Below, in pieces: positions 42,891 through 53,631 of a stretch of 64,000 bases of DNA. The stretch's first letter is position 1. Each line of letters starts with the position of its first letter. Origin of the DNA: Oscheius dolichura (Eukaryota; Nematoda; Chromadorea; Rhabditida; Rhabditidae); the NCBI GenBank assembly GCA_932521035.1, contig OW051494.1, positions 8,604,001-8,668,000 on the forward strand, written 5' to 3'. The notes beneath the pieces are model-generated. The model was not told the origin of the DNA. It saw only the letters and a list, made by a program, of their open reading frames with translations, and made no database searches. A program made the position numbers and the translations under genes.

Positions 42891-43524
42891 CTAGTCATTG
42901 AACCATTCGAATTTCTTGTTGTTTGCTTCTTTTTCTTTCGGGGTGAAGTCATCGGCCAAGTTGTAGACTACCCGCAGCTCCTCGATGCTCCTATTGGTGG
43001 CCATATCGGCGATTCGCTGGGTAATGTTCTCGATGAGAGCAGGGATCTCCAGATAATCTGCGGCCTGATATTGTCTCTTTAATGAAAAAGGAAAGAAAAA
43101 AACGTACGCTAAGAAGGGCAAACAGCTGCTTGTTGTTCACAGCAAGGAATTTTTTCTCCTCTTCGGAGAGGGTCACCCTTTGGTCTTCATACGGCTCCTT
43201 CGGTACGAAGACTTCACCCTGGTGGGCCTGGCACCAGTCGCGGATTTTACGGAGAGTCCATCCGTCGAGGTTGCTGATGGGAAGAGGATCAGACATGACC
43301 TTGTCGTCAGGGTCGGTGATCTGGAGGTCGGCGACCATTTTCTTGATCACATTCGATTGGAAGGCCACTTCTTGCTCCACGGTGATCTCCTCGCCGTCGT
43401 TGGACTTCAAGATGAAGGAGAGCTTCTTGGGAGCGGGCTCGGGAACGTCTTCGGGGGCAGTCACGGCCACGGGTACTGCTTCGGGGACTTCGACGGGGGC
43501 AGTGGGGGCAGATGGTGTAGACAT
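42891..43524 (-). CDS. SKP1-related protein (skr), copy 2, with Pro/Val-rich N-terminus
   Basis: Two-exon skr gene. It differs from copy 1 in an N-terminal extension of about 35 residues rich in Pro, Val, Ala and Glu (MSTPSAPTAPVEVPEAVPVA). The SKP1 core follows: LSFILKSNDGEEITVEQEVA, GWTLRKIRDWCQAHQGEVF, EDQRVTLSEEEKKFLAV. The second exon gives DYLEIPALIENITQRIADMA, EELRVVYNLADDFTPKEKE, FEWFND. The ATG lies shortly after a TTTCAG acceptor. The repeated upstream module ends a few hundred bases before its start. Confidence 0.9.
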
Positions 43525-43849
43525 TATTTTCAAGCCGGAGATAAACTGAAAAAGGAGGGTTATACAAGAGAAAAGCTGTCAACGTTGTTCAGAATAAAGT
43601 TAGAGCAAAATATGAGACGTAGAAGATTTTAGAAGTGGTAGGATTGAATCCAAATGAGATTTGGATGGTGGGCGACGCTGGTAAAGAGTCTTTACTCCAG
43701 ACCTTTGCAGAATTCCCGTAACGGTTTTGGTTCAACCGCAGCTCATAGTGGATTGTAGAGAGAGGGATTCAGGTTGGGCGGGTGTTAAAGGATCAAAGAA
43801 GGAGAAAGAAGACTATATAGGAGTGAGGGAAGGTGGGATAGAGAGGCGG

Positions 43850-44095
43850 TAACCCTTTAAAAAAACATTGATGGCTGTTCTGATGACCCATGAGAACCTC
43901 GATCACAACAAGAGGGCCGCCACTGGCACCCTTCCAAAACGGGCCGCTTTCGCCAATGATACCACCATATGGCCTGGCAGGAAAGGGTAACACGAGAGTT
44001 CAAACTTTCGGGGGCCAAACACACGTCATGATAGTTTCAAAAAGTTTGAGAAAGGGCGATCAAGCGGTAGCTGACAAGCCATATGGCGAGGAAGA
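43850..44095 (-). repeat. skr-upstream module, copy 2
   Basis: Matches copy 1 over most of its length. The minus-strand open stretch is LPFPARPYGGIIGESGPFWK then GASGGPL. CCATATGG occurs twice (43969 and 44079). It lies upstream of the intact skr copy 2. Confidence 0.7.
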
Positions 44096-44289
44096 TGCGC
44101 GCGATCCAAGCTTTTGAAAATGAACGAGGGGTCGACTCAGAAATTGCCCATATTGATGAGGGATCTTCCAATCAAGGGGCTCATATCTGTCAGAACCCCT
44201 CTCGTGGAATGTCTAGAAGGGAAAGAAGGAGCCAGAAAAGGAGAAGAACTCTTTAGGAGTGGGTACTATAGGGAGGCGGTAACCCTTTA

Positions 44290-44475
44290 AAAGTAGTACG
44301 ACTGTTATGCAGCCGGTAAGAGCCTCCATCACAAGAAGCGGGCCGCCGTTGGCCTCGTTCCAAAACGGACCGCTCCCACCAATGATACCACCATATGGCC
44401 CGGCGGGAAAGGGCAACACGAAAGTTTTAAAACTTTCGGAGACAATAATAGCCTTGAAAAGTTCCATATGGCCCG
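44290..44475 (-). repeat. skr-upstream module, copy 3 (shortened)
   Basis: The minus strand reads VLPFPAGPYGGIIGGSGPFW then EANGGPL. The distal part is shorter than in copies 1 and 2. No skr gene lies directly downstream of this copy, suggesting a lost gene or a duplication of the flank alone. Confidence 0.65.
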
Positions 44476-44982
44476 GATGTGCGTGCTCCCCCAGCTTTCA
44501 AAAATGACCGGGGTAATCAGTGTTGAAACTCTCTAGGCTATGTGAAATGTCTAGACGGGGGGAAACGAGGGGTCGCGCCTGGAATTGATCGTTCAAATAA
44601 GGAATTTCTACTGCCAGGGGCCGTATCAATGAGAATCCTCCTTTGGTATCCGGAAAAGGGGCCAATAGGGGCATTGGGATTTTTGGAAAATGAAACTCCT
44701 GGAACACTTATCCTAAAAATGAAGCTGGGATGGATGCCAGAAGCGCTCTAGGAAGTCTAAAAAAGGCTCGTCAAACAATGATGAAGCTGGATCATTCCAG
44801 TTCTATCCTTCAGATTTGTATCCAGGATTTCCAGTGAGAACAAAGTGTAGGGCCTATCTTGCAATTCTAGCTGGAAAACAAGAAAGAAAGGCATAGAAAA
44901 AGAAGGCATTGGAGGACCAGTCAGTATATTATTTTTACTATAGTCTACGACTATCTGTGCGCTTTCCTTCTTGTCCTCCTCT

Positions 44983-46488
44983 TCATTCCTCCTCCTTTTG
45001 AGATCCCCGTTCCAGTCGAGAGTATCGCGGTGGGGATGTTTCCGATTTGGCCGTGTGGACAGCTTCTGGTGGCTGACGGCAGACGAGGGAATAGTTGGGC
45101 GGGCTGTCGCTGTTCTCCTCCACCACATCCAGCTGTTGCGGTCCTCCGGCCGGCATCTGGAGGATGAAAGGCCTCGCGAAACGAGCCAGCTCTTGGCGTT
45201 CTCTCTCGGCGTTTTCGGCTTGGCGTCGAGCGGCGTCGTCACACCAATAGTAGAGATACAGGGCCGTGGAGACGATGATGGAAAAGTAGGAGAAGAACAT
45301 GAGGCACAGACATAGCACCGCGTGCTCCAGCCCATTTTCTACCATTTCCTGAAAACACATGTTTCTAAATAGAAAGAAGATTCTTGTCGGGGCCGCGCGA
45401 ACGCAGCCCCTCACGCAAAAATTTAGCTGTAGGCGAATCTCAACTCGAGACTGCCTCACGGGTCAGCCGTTCCGAAAGTGCAATGGAACAGCCTCGCCAT
45501 GGAGCCGGCGTCTTCCTGATCACGTCAGATCTCCCAGCCAGGTAAGTTTAATGCTGGCCAAGTCGGGACAGGCCAATGCGCCGCGGCTGCCGAGATCGGA
45601 TGGGTGCGGCGGCAGCATCTCTAATTGGGGAGAGGGCGGGGGAAAGCGAACGGGCATTGTTCTGTTCGCTTTGCATTTTTGAAAAATATGGGTGCGTGGC
45701 AAACGAATGGATTACTGTAGACGTATTCGTTCGTCTGGCTTATTTAGCGCCAAATGAGCGGCTGTTTCTCGTTTTTGTTCTCAAAATGGCAAAATGCAAA
45801 GGTTTTTGGGCGGGAATGGTGCCAAACTGGGCACAGGTTACTTCCCAGTGGAAATAGAAGTTCTTTTTCTTCTTGTCGGGCTGCAATGACCGTCATTTTT
45901 GGCTGTTTCACTAGGTTTTTAGGTTATTTTTTGGCTTCTGATGTAGATGCCAGCTTATTCTTGAAGATGTAGCTGTCTTTTTTGGGTACGGTAGCGAGAA
46001 GAAAGGAGGATCATAACGTACCGGCAAGAAGAACAAGTCCTTCTCAAATAGGATGAGGCCCTTCATGTAGAAGATGATAATCATCGCGTGGAATGCAAAT
46101 CGGGCACATTCGAGGCTGGCCATGATCATAAGCGGAATAAGAAGTAGAGATGTGTAGCTGGTGATGGCCATCGTGGCGAAGAGTATGGCGATGCCCTCTC
46201 CCAGGACGACGAGCAGTTGAGCCAGCGGCGGCTCCTTCTCACTGCTGCTGACCAGCTGCACAATTATCCACAGGAAGTAGGTCATCAGATGGATCTTCAT
46301 CGCACTCTGAAAGTAGTCTAATTAGTTGCTACGGGACCAAGAGCGCTACAGTACTCTTTTACAATAAAACAACGTACCACAGAGAACACGATGGAGGTAA
46401 ATGTGTAGAAAATTGCCTCGACATGGAGAAACATCCGTACGAAGAAGTTTTCTTGTGGCTGGAGGTCATCTTCTTGTACTGCTGCCAT
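44983..46488 (-). CDS. Multi-pass membrane protein with a C-terminal PPNY/PPRY tail
   Basis: Three exons on the minus strand (about 46488-46379, 46309-46022, 45351-44983), about 255 residues. Hydrophobic segments: FYTFTSIVFSV, LMTYFLWIIVQLVS, AQLLVVLGEGIAILFATMAI plus SLLLIPLMIMASL, and AVLCLCLMFFSYFSIIVSTA. The cytosolic tail has a charged helix (ARRQAENAERERQELARF) followed by PPNY and PPRY, both PPxY-type motifs that could bind WW-domain proteins such as NEDD4-family ligases. No family was recognised. An inverted partial copy of intron 2 and the start of exon 3 is at 51589-52027. Confidence 0.7.
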
Positions 46489-46975
46489 TTTAGTCGAAGC
46501 AGCCGGCAAGCAGAAGGTAATTAGTCGAATGGCTGGATCGAGCTCCCTTTTCGCTTTTGACTCGATATTTTCCGGACAGAACCGAGTACAGTAATCCTTA
46601 CTTTACCACATAATGCGAAGACAAATCTTTTCCAGCAGAACTTCGTGATTACACAGCACCACACATCTTTAGCTTTAACTGGATTTTGTTTGTTTTGGAA
46701 AGAAACCTTCTACAAGACTTCCGGGGACTGATAAATTCTATGTCCAAACGGAAATGAGTTCAATGGTTTTAATGGGGATATTGTACGAATGAAACTCTTC
46801 TAGCCAAAACCGAAGACTTCGTAGTGTAAAAAAGTATACAAATATATGAATGTTTGAAATGAGTGCATCCTCTGGCTACAGATTTCGCCGCCCTTCGAAC
46901 TGTTTCATTGTTCTTCTTCCTGATAACGGCTTTCTGCAGTGACTGTCGTCCCTTATCACTTCTGCTCTTGGCGTA
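46489..46975. other. Intergenic, no gene seen
   Basis: Divergent spacer between the membrane-protein gene (minus) and the second lectin (plus); both promoters presumably lie here. No element was recognised. Confidence 0.4.
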
Positions 46976-48271
46976 ATGCTAGCAAAGACGCTTTGTCTTC
47001 TTCTTCTTGTTGCTTCAAATTTTGCTGGATGTCCCACTGGAACCGTCTATGAGAGTGGCTTCAATAAGTAATCTTCATCTTTTTATAAAAGAATAAACCC
47101 TTCCAGATGTTACAAATACGTTTCCCAAGCGACAAATTTCCTCGCGGCCGAAAAGAGCTGCAATTCCATGGGAGGCAGCCTCGTCTCGGTCTCCAACGCC
47201 TTTGAGAATTCCTATATTGATGGGATGGCTTCGGTGTCATCTCCCGCACCTAGCTATTGGATCGGGGCGAATCTTCTAGTGTCGGCCCGCTGGTCCTGGA
47301 CAAACGGGGACAATTCCTCTTATGAGAACTGGGCGCCGGGACAGCCATCGGATCCCAGCATCTACCAATGTGGGGCTGTCCGTAATGTTGACAACCAGTG
47401 GACGTGGGAGACCTTTTTACCGGGTTTATTCAATAGAATGGTTCCAGGAAAGAGCTCTGTAGCTCTGCCAAGCCCTACATGTGCCAGATTGACCCCAACG
47501 CTGCTCCTATTAATGGCTGTCCGACGACTACCGCTTCTCCGGTTACTGTGACGACTGCCACACCGAGTGGATCCTGTCCTAGTAAGTCCCACCCGCCACC
47601 CCCCACGAATGACTTTTTTAGACGGTCACTGTCCCGATCCCAGCTACACATTGAATCCCGATACCTGTAAATGTTACAAGGTAAATTTATTACTTTGAAA
47701 GGGGTTAAAAGATGTTTAAAAGATTGAGCTATATGAAAATACGAAAATAAAGTGAAATAAACTGGGTTTCAGTTCTACAATTATCGCCCAAAATATAACG
47801 AATCGGCGCAAGCTTGCCTCAGCTACAATGCTACACTACCCATAATTTTGGATGAAGCTGATAATCAATTTATTGCAAGCTTTCCTTATGTGCATGATGA
47901 ACTTATCTGGATCGGGCTGTGGTGTACGACCAGTAATAGCAGCAGCTGTACGTGGCAAGATGGAACTCCACTGGGATATTCATATTTCGCTCCTGGTAGA
48001 ATTTATTTTCAAAAGAAAATTAGAAAGAGAAATTAGGCAATCCTTACGCGAACCAGGCCGTTTATATGTTCACAGCAACCCAATTGTGGTATTCTGCTGA
48101 TCCTCATTGTCAAATATATTTTGTCTGCCAACAGAGTAGGCCATTATTTTGAGAATGAAATTAATTATCTCGTTTTCAGCGGCCATCCGGAGGCCGGGAG
48201 AACCTCGCCTGCTTACAGAAACTCTTCCCGGTAAATACAAAGAACCCAACCTTCCCAACAGAAATGTTTAA
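46976..48271 (+). CDS. C-type lectin with two lectin domains (clec copy 2)
   Basis: Secreted lectin, the most complete of the three here. Signal peptide MLAKTLCLLLLVASNFAG. CTLD1: CYKYVSQATNFLAAEKSCNS, GGSLVSVSNAFENSYI, YWIGANLLVSARWSWTNGD, NWAPGQPSDPSIYQCGAVR. A Thr/Pro-rich linker follows (CPTTTASPVTVTTATPSGSC). CTLD2: NYRPKYNESAQACLSYNATL, LIWIGLWCTTSNSSSCTWQD, GTPLGYSYFAP, then HCQIYFVCQQ. A basic tail ends NLPNRNV. The stop overlaps an AATAAA signal. All introns have GT/AG borders. Likely gut- or epidermis-secreted like other nematode CLECs, but this is not shown by the sequence. Confidence 0.85.
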
Positions 48272-48473
48272 ATAAAGATTGTGCCGAAATCTTCTCCGAG
48301 TTCCTGGCCAACCATTCCACACTTGCGTATGAGTCACGTCTTCATAAAGAAAATAATCGGCTTGGTGACTGTCCCGGACCAAAAGGGGGTACGAATCGAG
48401 GCGCTGCCCATTACTTTCCCCAAGATAAGGGAGTCTTTAAAACTCGAATATCGTTCAGATTATTCATTTCACA

Positions 48474-49230
48474 ATGGCACTGAAAGGGGCTATTACTCTG
48501 CTCTGCCTTGTTTCTTCGGCCTTTGGATCGTGCCCAGCAGGAACAATCTACGAAAGCTACTTCAATAAGTACTCCTGCTCCACTTTGACCTTACCCTGAC
48601 CCGTTCAAATGTTACAAATACTTTCCCCAACTTGTAAGCTGGCTAGCGGGTGAAAAGAGCTGCAATTCCATTGGGAGCAGTTTGGTAACTGTCTCAAACG
48701 GCTTCGAAAATACCTATATCCATGGAATCGCTGAAGAAGCGGGGTCGATAGACAGTTACTGGATCGGAATGAATCAGCTCATGTCTCCACAGTGGTCCTG
48801 GATCAATGGAGACAATTCCACATATCAAAACTGGGCGCCAGGAGAGCCTTCGACTCCGGGCTATTCATGTGGAGCAGTTAGAATTGAAAACGACCAATGG
48901 ACGTAGGAGATCTTCTTTACTTTCGTTTAGCGGAAATTGCCCAGGAAGGAGTATTGCACCACAGGAAAGCCTTACATATGCCAGTTTGATCCCAACGCTA
49001 CTTCCGTCAATGGCTGCGCTACGGAGAGGCCATCTCCGGCGACGGCCACGACTTCGACACCTTTTACCACACTAGCCTCTACAGCCAGACCCATTGATGG
49101 ATGCCCCAGTAACTTCCACTGGCCACCTATTGAAGATTATTTACTTTTAGCTGGCCACTGTGCTGATCCCCGTTACTACACACTAAATGGGGATGCTTGC
49201 AAATGCTATGCTGTAGGATTTTTCCTATGA
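48474..49230 (+). pseudogene. C-type lectin copy 3, 5' part: lost acceptor and truncated
   Basis: Signal peptide MALKGAITLLCLVSSAFG and CTLD1 (GSLVTVSNGFENTYIHGIA, YWIGMNQLMSPQWSWINGD) match the sister lectins. Where they have a CAG or TAG acceptor before the first CTLD1 codon (ATGTTAC...), this copy has CAA (48605-48608), and unspliced reading hits a stop. The linker and CKCY exon are present, but the next donor context has changed (TATGCT-GTAGG) and the frame ends at 49230. The second lectin domain continues only 1.7 kb further on. Transcribed remnants are possible. Confidence 0.7.
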
Positions 49231-49452
49231 CCCTCTGGCTGAGTAAAATAAACAAATTAACATTATTTCTTATATTTTTATTTAACCGTATGCGTGACCA
49301 GTGAAATGCTGTGAAAACAAACAAAAAATGAAAATAGAAAAGAAAACAAGAAACAGGACGTGAACTGTGGCGGTTGAGCCAAATAAAAAGTAGAACATAA
49401 GTTGTTTCAATGTTTTGTTGATCGGTTGACTTTACCTAAAAACTAGCTCTGG

Positions 49453-50125
49453 TTAAAATAGTTCGTGCCCAACTGATGGTCTTTCAACTGCGGGACCCAG
49501 CACGAAAAAAGCACCTGATTTTGAGTTGTTCAAACTTAAAGGACTGTCAGGCACCTACGAGGATTACTGTAGTGCACGCAAACGAACAAAATGGCAAATA
49601 ATGAAATTTCACTTTTGAAAAAAACCAAAAGTACCATCGGAATCAGCGCAAAAAACTGTATCGAATGACCCAAGTTTCATGTGACTAACCATTTTGTATA
49701 AAGCATATTTTCGTAAAACGCAAAAGTGGTCGTTCACGTCGCTGCGGGGCCCGTGAACGCTATTATGGCTCCCTGACAGCCCCTTTAAAAATAGAGAACC
49801 AGTCTTTTGGCAATCGACCCGAATGAAAACGAAATGAGAGAAACTCACCAGCAGGGGCAGCAGCTTTCGTAGCAGGAGTTCCAGCTTTAGATGTCGTGGT
49901 AGGAGCCACAACCGAAGAAATGGCCCTTTTTGTAAATACAATTGTAGGAGCAAAACCATGAGGATCCAGAATTTTTGTAATAGTTGTTTTAGTGGCCATC
50001 GTTTGTTGAGCAACAGCTTTCGACGGCACAATTGGAGAAGTCGCGACTTTGGGGGCCACAGTTGAAGAAGCCACAGCTTGACGAGCCTTCGGAGCTACAG
50101 TTTTAGAGGCTGCAGGAGGAGCCAT
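49453..50125 (-). CDS. Small Ala/Thr/Pro/Lys-rich protein in the gap of lectin copy 3
   Basis: Two exons on the minus strand (50125-49849 and 49487-49453) join in phase to about 104 residues, MAPPAASKTVAPKARQAVAS... ending VERPSVGHELF. Repeated (T/K)VAPK-like and SK.V/A units make it low in complexity and basic. An AG acceptor (CATCTTGTAG) lies 25 nt before the ATG and a TATA box (GTATAAATAG) about 110 nt upstream. The donor is a good GTGAGT. The intron is occupied by a TTAA MITE. No family was recognised. It may have arrived with the rearrangement that split the lectin gene. Confidence 0.45.
49536..49788. mobile_element. TTAA-flanked MITE
   Basis: Begins TTAAAGGACTGTCAGGCACC and ends GCTCCCTGACAGCCCCTTTA, bounded by TTAA, with TTACTGTAGTGCACGC inside. 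It shares most of its sequence with the relic at 13840-14095. Confidence 0.85.
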
Positions 50126-50224
50126 AGCTTTAGAAGCCACAGATTTGTCTACAAGATGTAAATAGAAAAGGAGAGGCGTCTAGACGGGGCTCTAAGAAAA
50201 GGCGACTGGAGAACGGCAGAACGG

Positions 50225-50240
50225 GAACTATTTATACAGG
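50225..50240 (-). promoter_or_regulatory. TATA box of the small Ala/Thr-rich gene
   Basis: The minus strand reads CCTGTATAAATAG about 110 nt before the ATG at 50125. Confidence 0.45.
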
Positions 50241-50299
50241 GTTAGCCCTTTTGAAATAACTCGCCAGGGTGGGAGCATTATTGTTCAGTGTTGGGCAAT

Positions 50300-50925
50300 T
50301 CTTACCGCAGCGACCTGATTAATTTCTCATCGCTACCAACCGGATACCATTTTACGCCTACTCCTGTTTGTTTTGGTCAAAAATAGAAAAGGGAAGTTTG
50401 GGAGCTTGAAGAGACCGTAGTACCATGACATTTTAGATATTTCTGCCGGAAAATGCCCCAAACTTATCTGGTGAATTGTGGTTACTCATCCCCGTTTGTA
50501 CATAGCCCGGGCTGTGACGTTCAGACAGAAGAGCGAGAAGGTCATTTGTACACCGATTCATTGATAAGGGAACAGACGACCAAAATGGGGGTCAAACGCA
50601 GCCGTTTTTCCACTTTTCTCCATTTCCAACCGTCCAACGCCTTTCTCATCATTGTATTTCACATTTCCTATATCTATTTTCTAAATATTTTTTTCCTGCT
50701 TTGAAGGTATCACAAAAATAATAAGTAGCCCTCAAAAGATAAAGCCTGGAAGCAAAAGTGTTGTTTTTCAATTTTTGTCGAGTCCACTGTTTGTTCGGCG
50801 TTGTTGCTGCAATACAGTACGACAAAAACTGCCATACTGTCTCTTTTGTGCGATCAAAAAATGTCAGGCGGTCAAGGGATCAGTGCCGTAATTTCGCGCG
50901 GAGCCACCACCATAAATAGAAGGCC
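50300..50925. other. Gap in lectin copy 3, no gene seen
   Basis: AT-rich sequence without a supported exon. It separates the small minus-strand gene from the detached second lectin domain. Confidence 0.4.
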
Positions 50926-51525
50926 AACTAGTCTACATTGGCAATAATTATGACCCATGAGGAAAACGTTTTTATTTCAAACTATGCTAAGACGAGGTAT
51001 AGCCCTGGTTTTACTATTTGGATTGGGTTGCGATGTACGACCAACAATACTAACAGCTGTATATGGGAGAACGGCTCTCCTCTGGGCTTTTCAGGATTTA
51101 CACCTGGCAGGGCTGTAACCAGAGAAGGAAGACAGCAAGAGTTCAGGTCAGCCTAAGGGAGGAAACAAGCCGGCTGTCTCAATGTGGTATGAGGAGTGGG
51201 GTACCGATACGGGTGATAGAAACAACAATTACATCTGCCAACAAAGTATGTTATCTACCCTCTATTAAAGTGCTATGGTGTTTGTCTGTCTGTTTGCTTG
51301 TCTGTCCGACGGTAAAGGGATTATTAAATTTCTTAATCCCGGGGGCCGCCACAGGTAGAAACGGATAATTCTAACAAGACGACAGCCGTAGGCTGCCGAA
51401 GGCCCGCTGGTTTATTTGTTAATGAATTAACCTTATTCTTTTCAGATGGCATTCGGAATCCGGACGAACCTCGCCTGCTGAAAGGAAACCAAATGCGGAA
51501 TATAAAAAGCGAAGATCATAAATAA
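50926..51525 (+). pseudogene. C-type lectin copy 3, detached 3' part
   Basis: It enters mid-domain (TLAIIMTHEENVFISNYAKT), then IWIGLRCTTNNTNSCIWENG, GFSGFTPG, a 40-nt GC-AG intron (51107-51146), QPKGGNKPAVSMWYEEWGTD and NNNYICQQ. The last exon begins after a TTTTCAG near 51445 and ends EDHK at 51525 beside AATAAA. It matches the end of lectin copy 2 exon by exon. With its 5' half separated and damaged, it is most likely non-functional, though the reading frame is well kept. Confidence 0.7.
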
Positions 51526-51588
51526 AGATGCTGAGAGTCCTGTAGACAACAGCCTCTACATCTCCTCCGAAGAGTTCCACGTTTTGCC

Positions 51589-52027
51589 GCGCACCCATAT
51601 TTTTCAAAAATTCAAAGCGAACAGAACAATGCCCGTTCGCTTTCCCCCGCCCTCTCCGCAATTAGAGACGCGCCCGCCGCACCCATCCGATCTCGGCAGC
51701 CGCGGCGCATTGGCCTGTCCCGACTTGGCCAGCATTAAACTTACCTGGCTGGGAGATCTGACGTGATCAGGAAGACGCCGGCTCCATGGCGAGGCTGTTC
51801 CATTGCACTTTCGGAACGGCTGACCCGTGAGGCAGTCTCGAGTTGAGATTCGCCTACAGCTAAATTTTTGCGTGAGGGGCTGCGTTCGCGCGGCCCCGAC
51901 AAGAACTTCTTTTTCTATTTTAAACCTATATTTTTCCAGGAAATGGTAGAAAATGGGCTGGAGCACGCGGTGCTGTGTCTGTGCCTCATGTTCTTCTCCT
52001 ACTTTTCCATCATCGTCTCCACGGCTC
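51589..52027 (+). pseudogene. Inverted partial copy of the PPxY-tail membrane gene
   Basis: Nearly identical to the reverse complement of 45261-45692: most of intron 2, the acceptor, and the first part of exon 3 (EMVENGLEHAVLCLCLMFFS, YFSIIVSTAL). It then runs into unrelated sequence. The high identity, even in intron sequence, means a recent duplication. Confidence 0.9.
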
Positions 52028-52185
52028 TTCCATGTTCTTTATTCTCAAAGAAGATCAAAAGCCAATTGCCTCATGAGTCACACAACACAACAACAGTTGA
52101 TGATCGTTTTGCTTGTCTGTGTAACGCAGCATGTGTTGTCTTGAAGGAAGAGGAGCAATTTCAATCCCTATCCCATTCCACCTAG

Positions 52186-53631
52186 ATGCTTTTCAAGTTC
52201 TTGGGAGGAGCTCTAGTCCTTCTGGCTAATATCCACTCGGGTTCCAGCGAGGCATCCATATCAGTTGGTTCTTTCCCCTATTGCCACTATACATCTCTTG
52301 GTGCATTTTCCTCCATTACAGTAATCCTATTGTACTGGAAGGAATACTGCATAATTTGAACGATACTCTCCTTTTCAGGGAGCAGATTCTAATAATTCGG
52401 CTGCTGTCGAAGAGTTGCTCCAGGAGGACGAGCCCGTGCACAATTGTTCCTCCATAGTTGGAGATCTGTCCAAGGAAGAAGCGGAACTATTGCGTAATGC
52501 CACTACCCTCTACGGCAGCAGCACAGTCACTGTTACGGACAAACTCAACTCCTATTTCCTTTATCCATTCAACTGGCATGATAAGGGCGGCCATCCGGTA
52601 TTAAAGCCTTTAAGCCTTAAAACCTGCACTACTCTCCCTTTAAATTAAGCGCAGGTTTTGAAATTTGGCGCGCCGACGCCGCTGGATTACTGTAGCTATT
52701 GCCAAAATCTTTTTTATACATACTTTTTCATTTCTGATGCTTTCTCGTGTTTTGCCATGCTCGAATTACTATAAAACAAAAGAAAAAATAACAAAAGTCA
52801 AGTTGCATATGTGAGTTTCGAAAAATGCATCAAAATTGATGATTATGAGTCAAAAAATGATTTTTGACGGATTGTTTGATCGCTCATATATCAAGATGTT
52901 CGTTATGATGTGATTATTTTATTGTAATAAAAAGCAGAGCTTATAAGTGTCAGAAAGTGAAGAAAATAACTGTTTTACACCGAAAATCACGGAAATCGAA
53001 AAATTTCGTGCAAGACGTTTAGGCGTTGCCTGAAATTCTCCGGAATTTCCGGAGAATTTAAAACCTGCGCTACCCTCCCTTTAAACTCTCTGTAATTTTG
53101 AAAGAAATTGGTCTAGATCGTTTATTCAATGGGCAACAGTTATCTTGAAGCTGTTCATCTATACTGATTATCAACGCGGGGTTCAAGAGCGCACAGTCGA
53201 TTTGCAGAAAATTACTGACTATATGATTGCTTGGAGGACAGCAGATGAAGAGTATAAGGTTAGTCTTGATACCAGACTGAAGCGGGAGGGGATTGGAACA
53301 ATTCCGCCATCAAAAACCTCCATAAAATTGAACTGATTTCAGGAGCTGACAGTTTCGGCGATTACTTTATCTCTCAAGACAATTAACAAGCTCTTCAAGG
53401 AGTTGGAAAGAGGGGGAGGAGCCGCAGCTGCGGAAATGGCCCAGAAGAATTTTAGAAGTCTGATTGTGGCCAACTCTTCCTATGAGAAGAGGGACCGTTA
53501 CGGAAAATTGCGCCTGGAACTAGTAAAATGCTATATTGACGTCATTTCACCGGCGGAAAAGAAACACCCAATCCCCGTTCATCTGCTTTTGTCTCTTTTA
53601 CACGACGACTCAACGTGTTTCCAAGAATGAC
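52186..53631 (+). CDS. Orphan secreted protein
   Basis: Signal peptide MLFKFLGGALVLLANIHSG. Exons: 52186-52263, 52379-52586, about 53140-53259, and about 53343-53631. The second carries ELLQEDEPVHNCSSIVGDLS; the third VILKLFIYTDYQRGVQERTV and ITDYMIAWRTADEEYK; the last ELTVSAITLSLKTINKLFKE, GGGAAAAEMAQKNFRSLIVA, then CYIDVISPAEKK and HLLLSLLHDDSTCFQE. Phases agree only if the middle intron begins with GC (AAGG-GCGG at 52587), a weak donor. That intron contains a 441-bp insertion-like segment between direct repeats. Either the gene is intact with a GC-AG intron or the segment has disrupted it. Family unknown. Confidence 0.5.
52619..53085. repeat. Segment bounded by 26-bp direct repeats, with palindromes
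   Basis: AAAACCTGCACTACTCTCCC at 52619 is repeated at 53060 with two changes. Next to the left copy lies an inverted piece (AGCGCAGGTTTT), and next to the right copy a near-perfect palindrome (AAATTCTCCGGAATTTCCGG...). It looks like an inserted or locally duplicated element in the intron of the orphan secreted gene. Confidence 0.6.

Noticed and set aside
35840..46910. CTGTTTCA motifs as 21U-RNA promoters
   Set aside because: A few scattered hits are expected by chance and they lack the clustered upstream context typical of piRNA loci.
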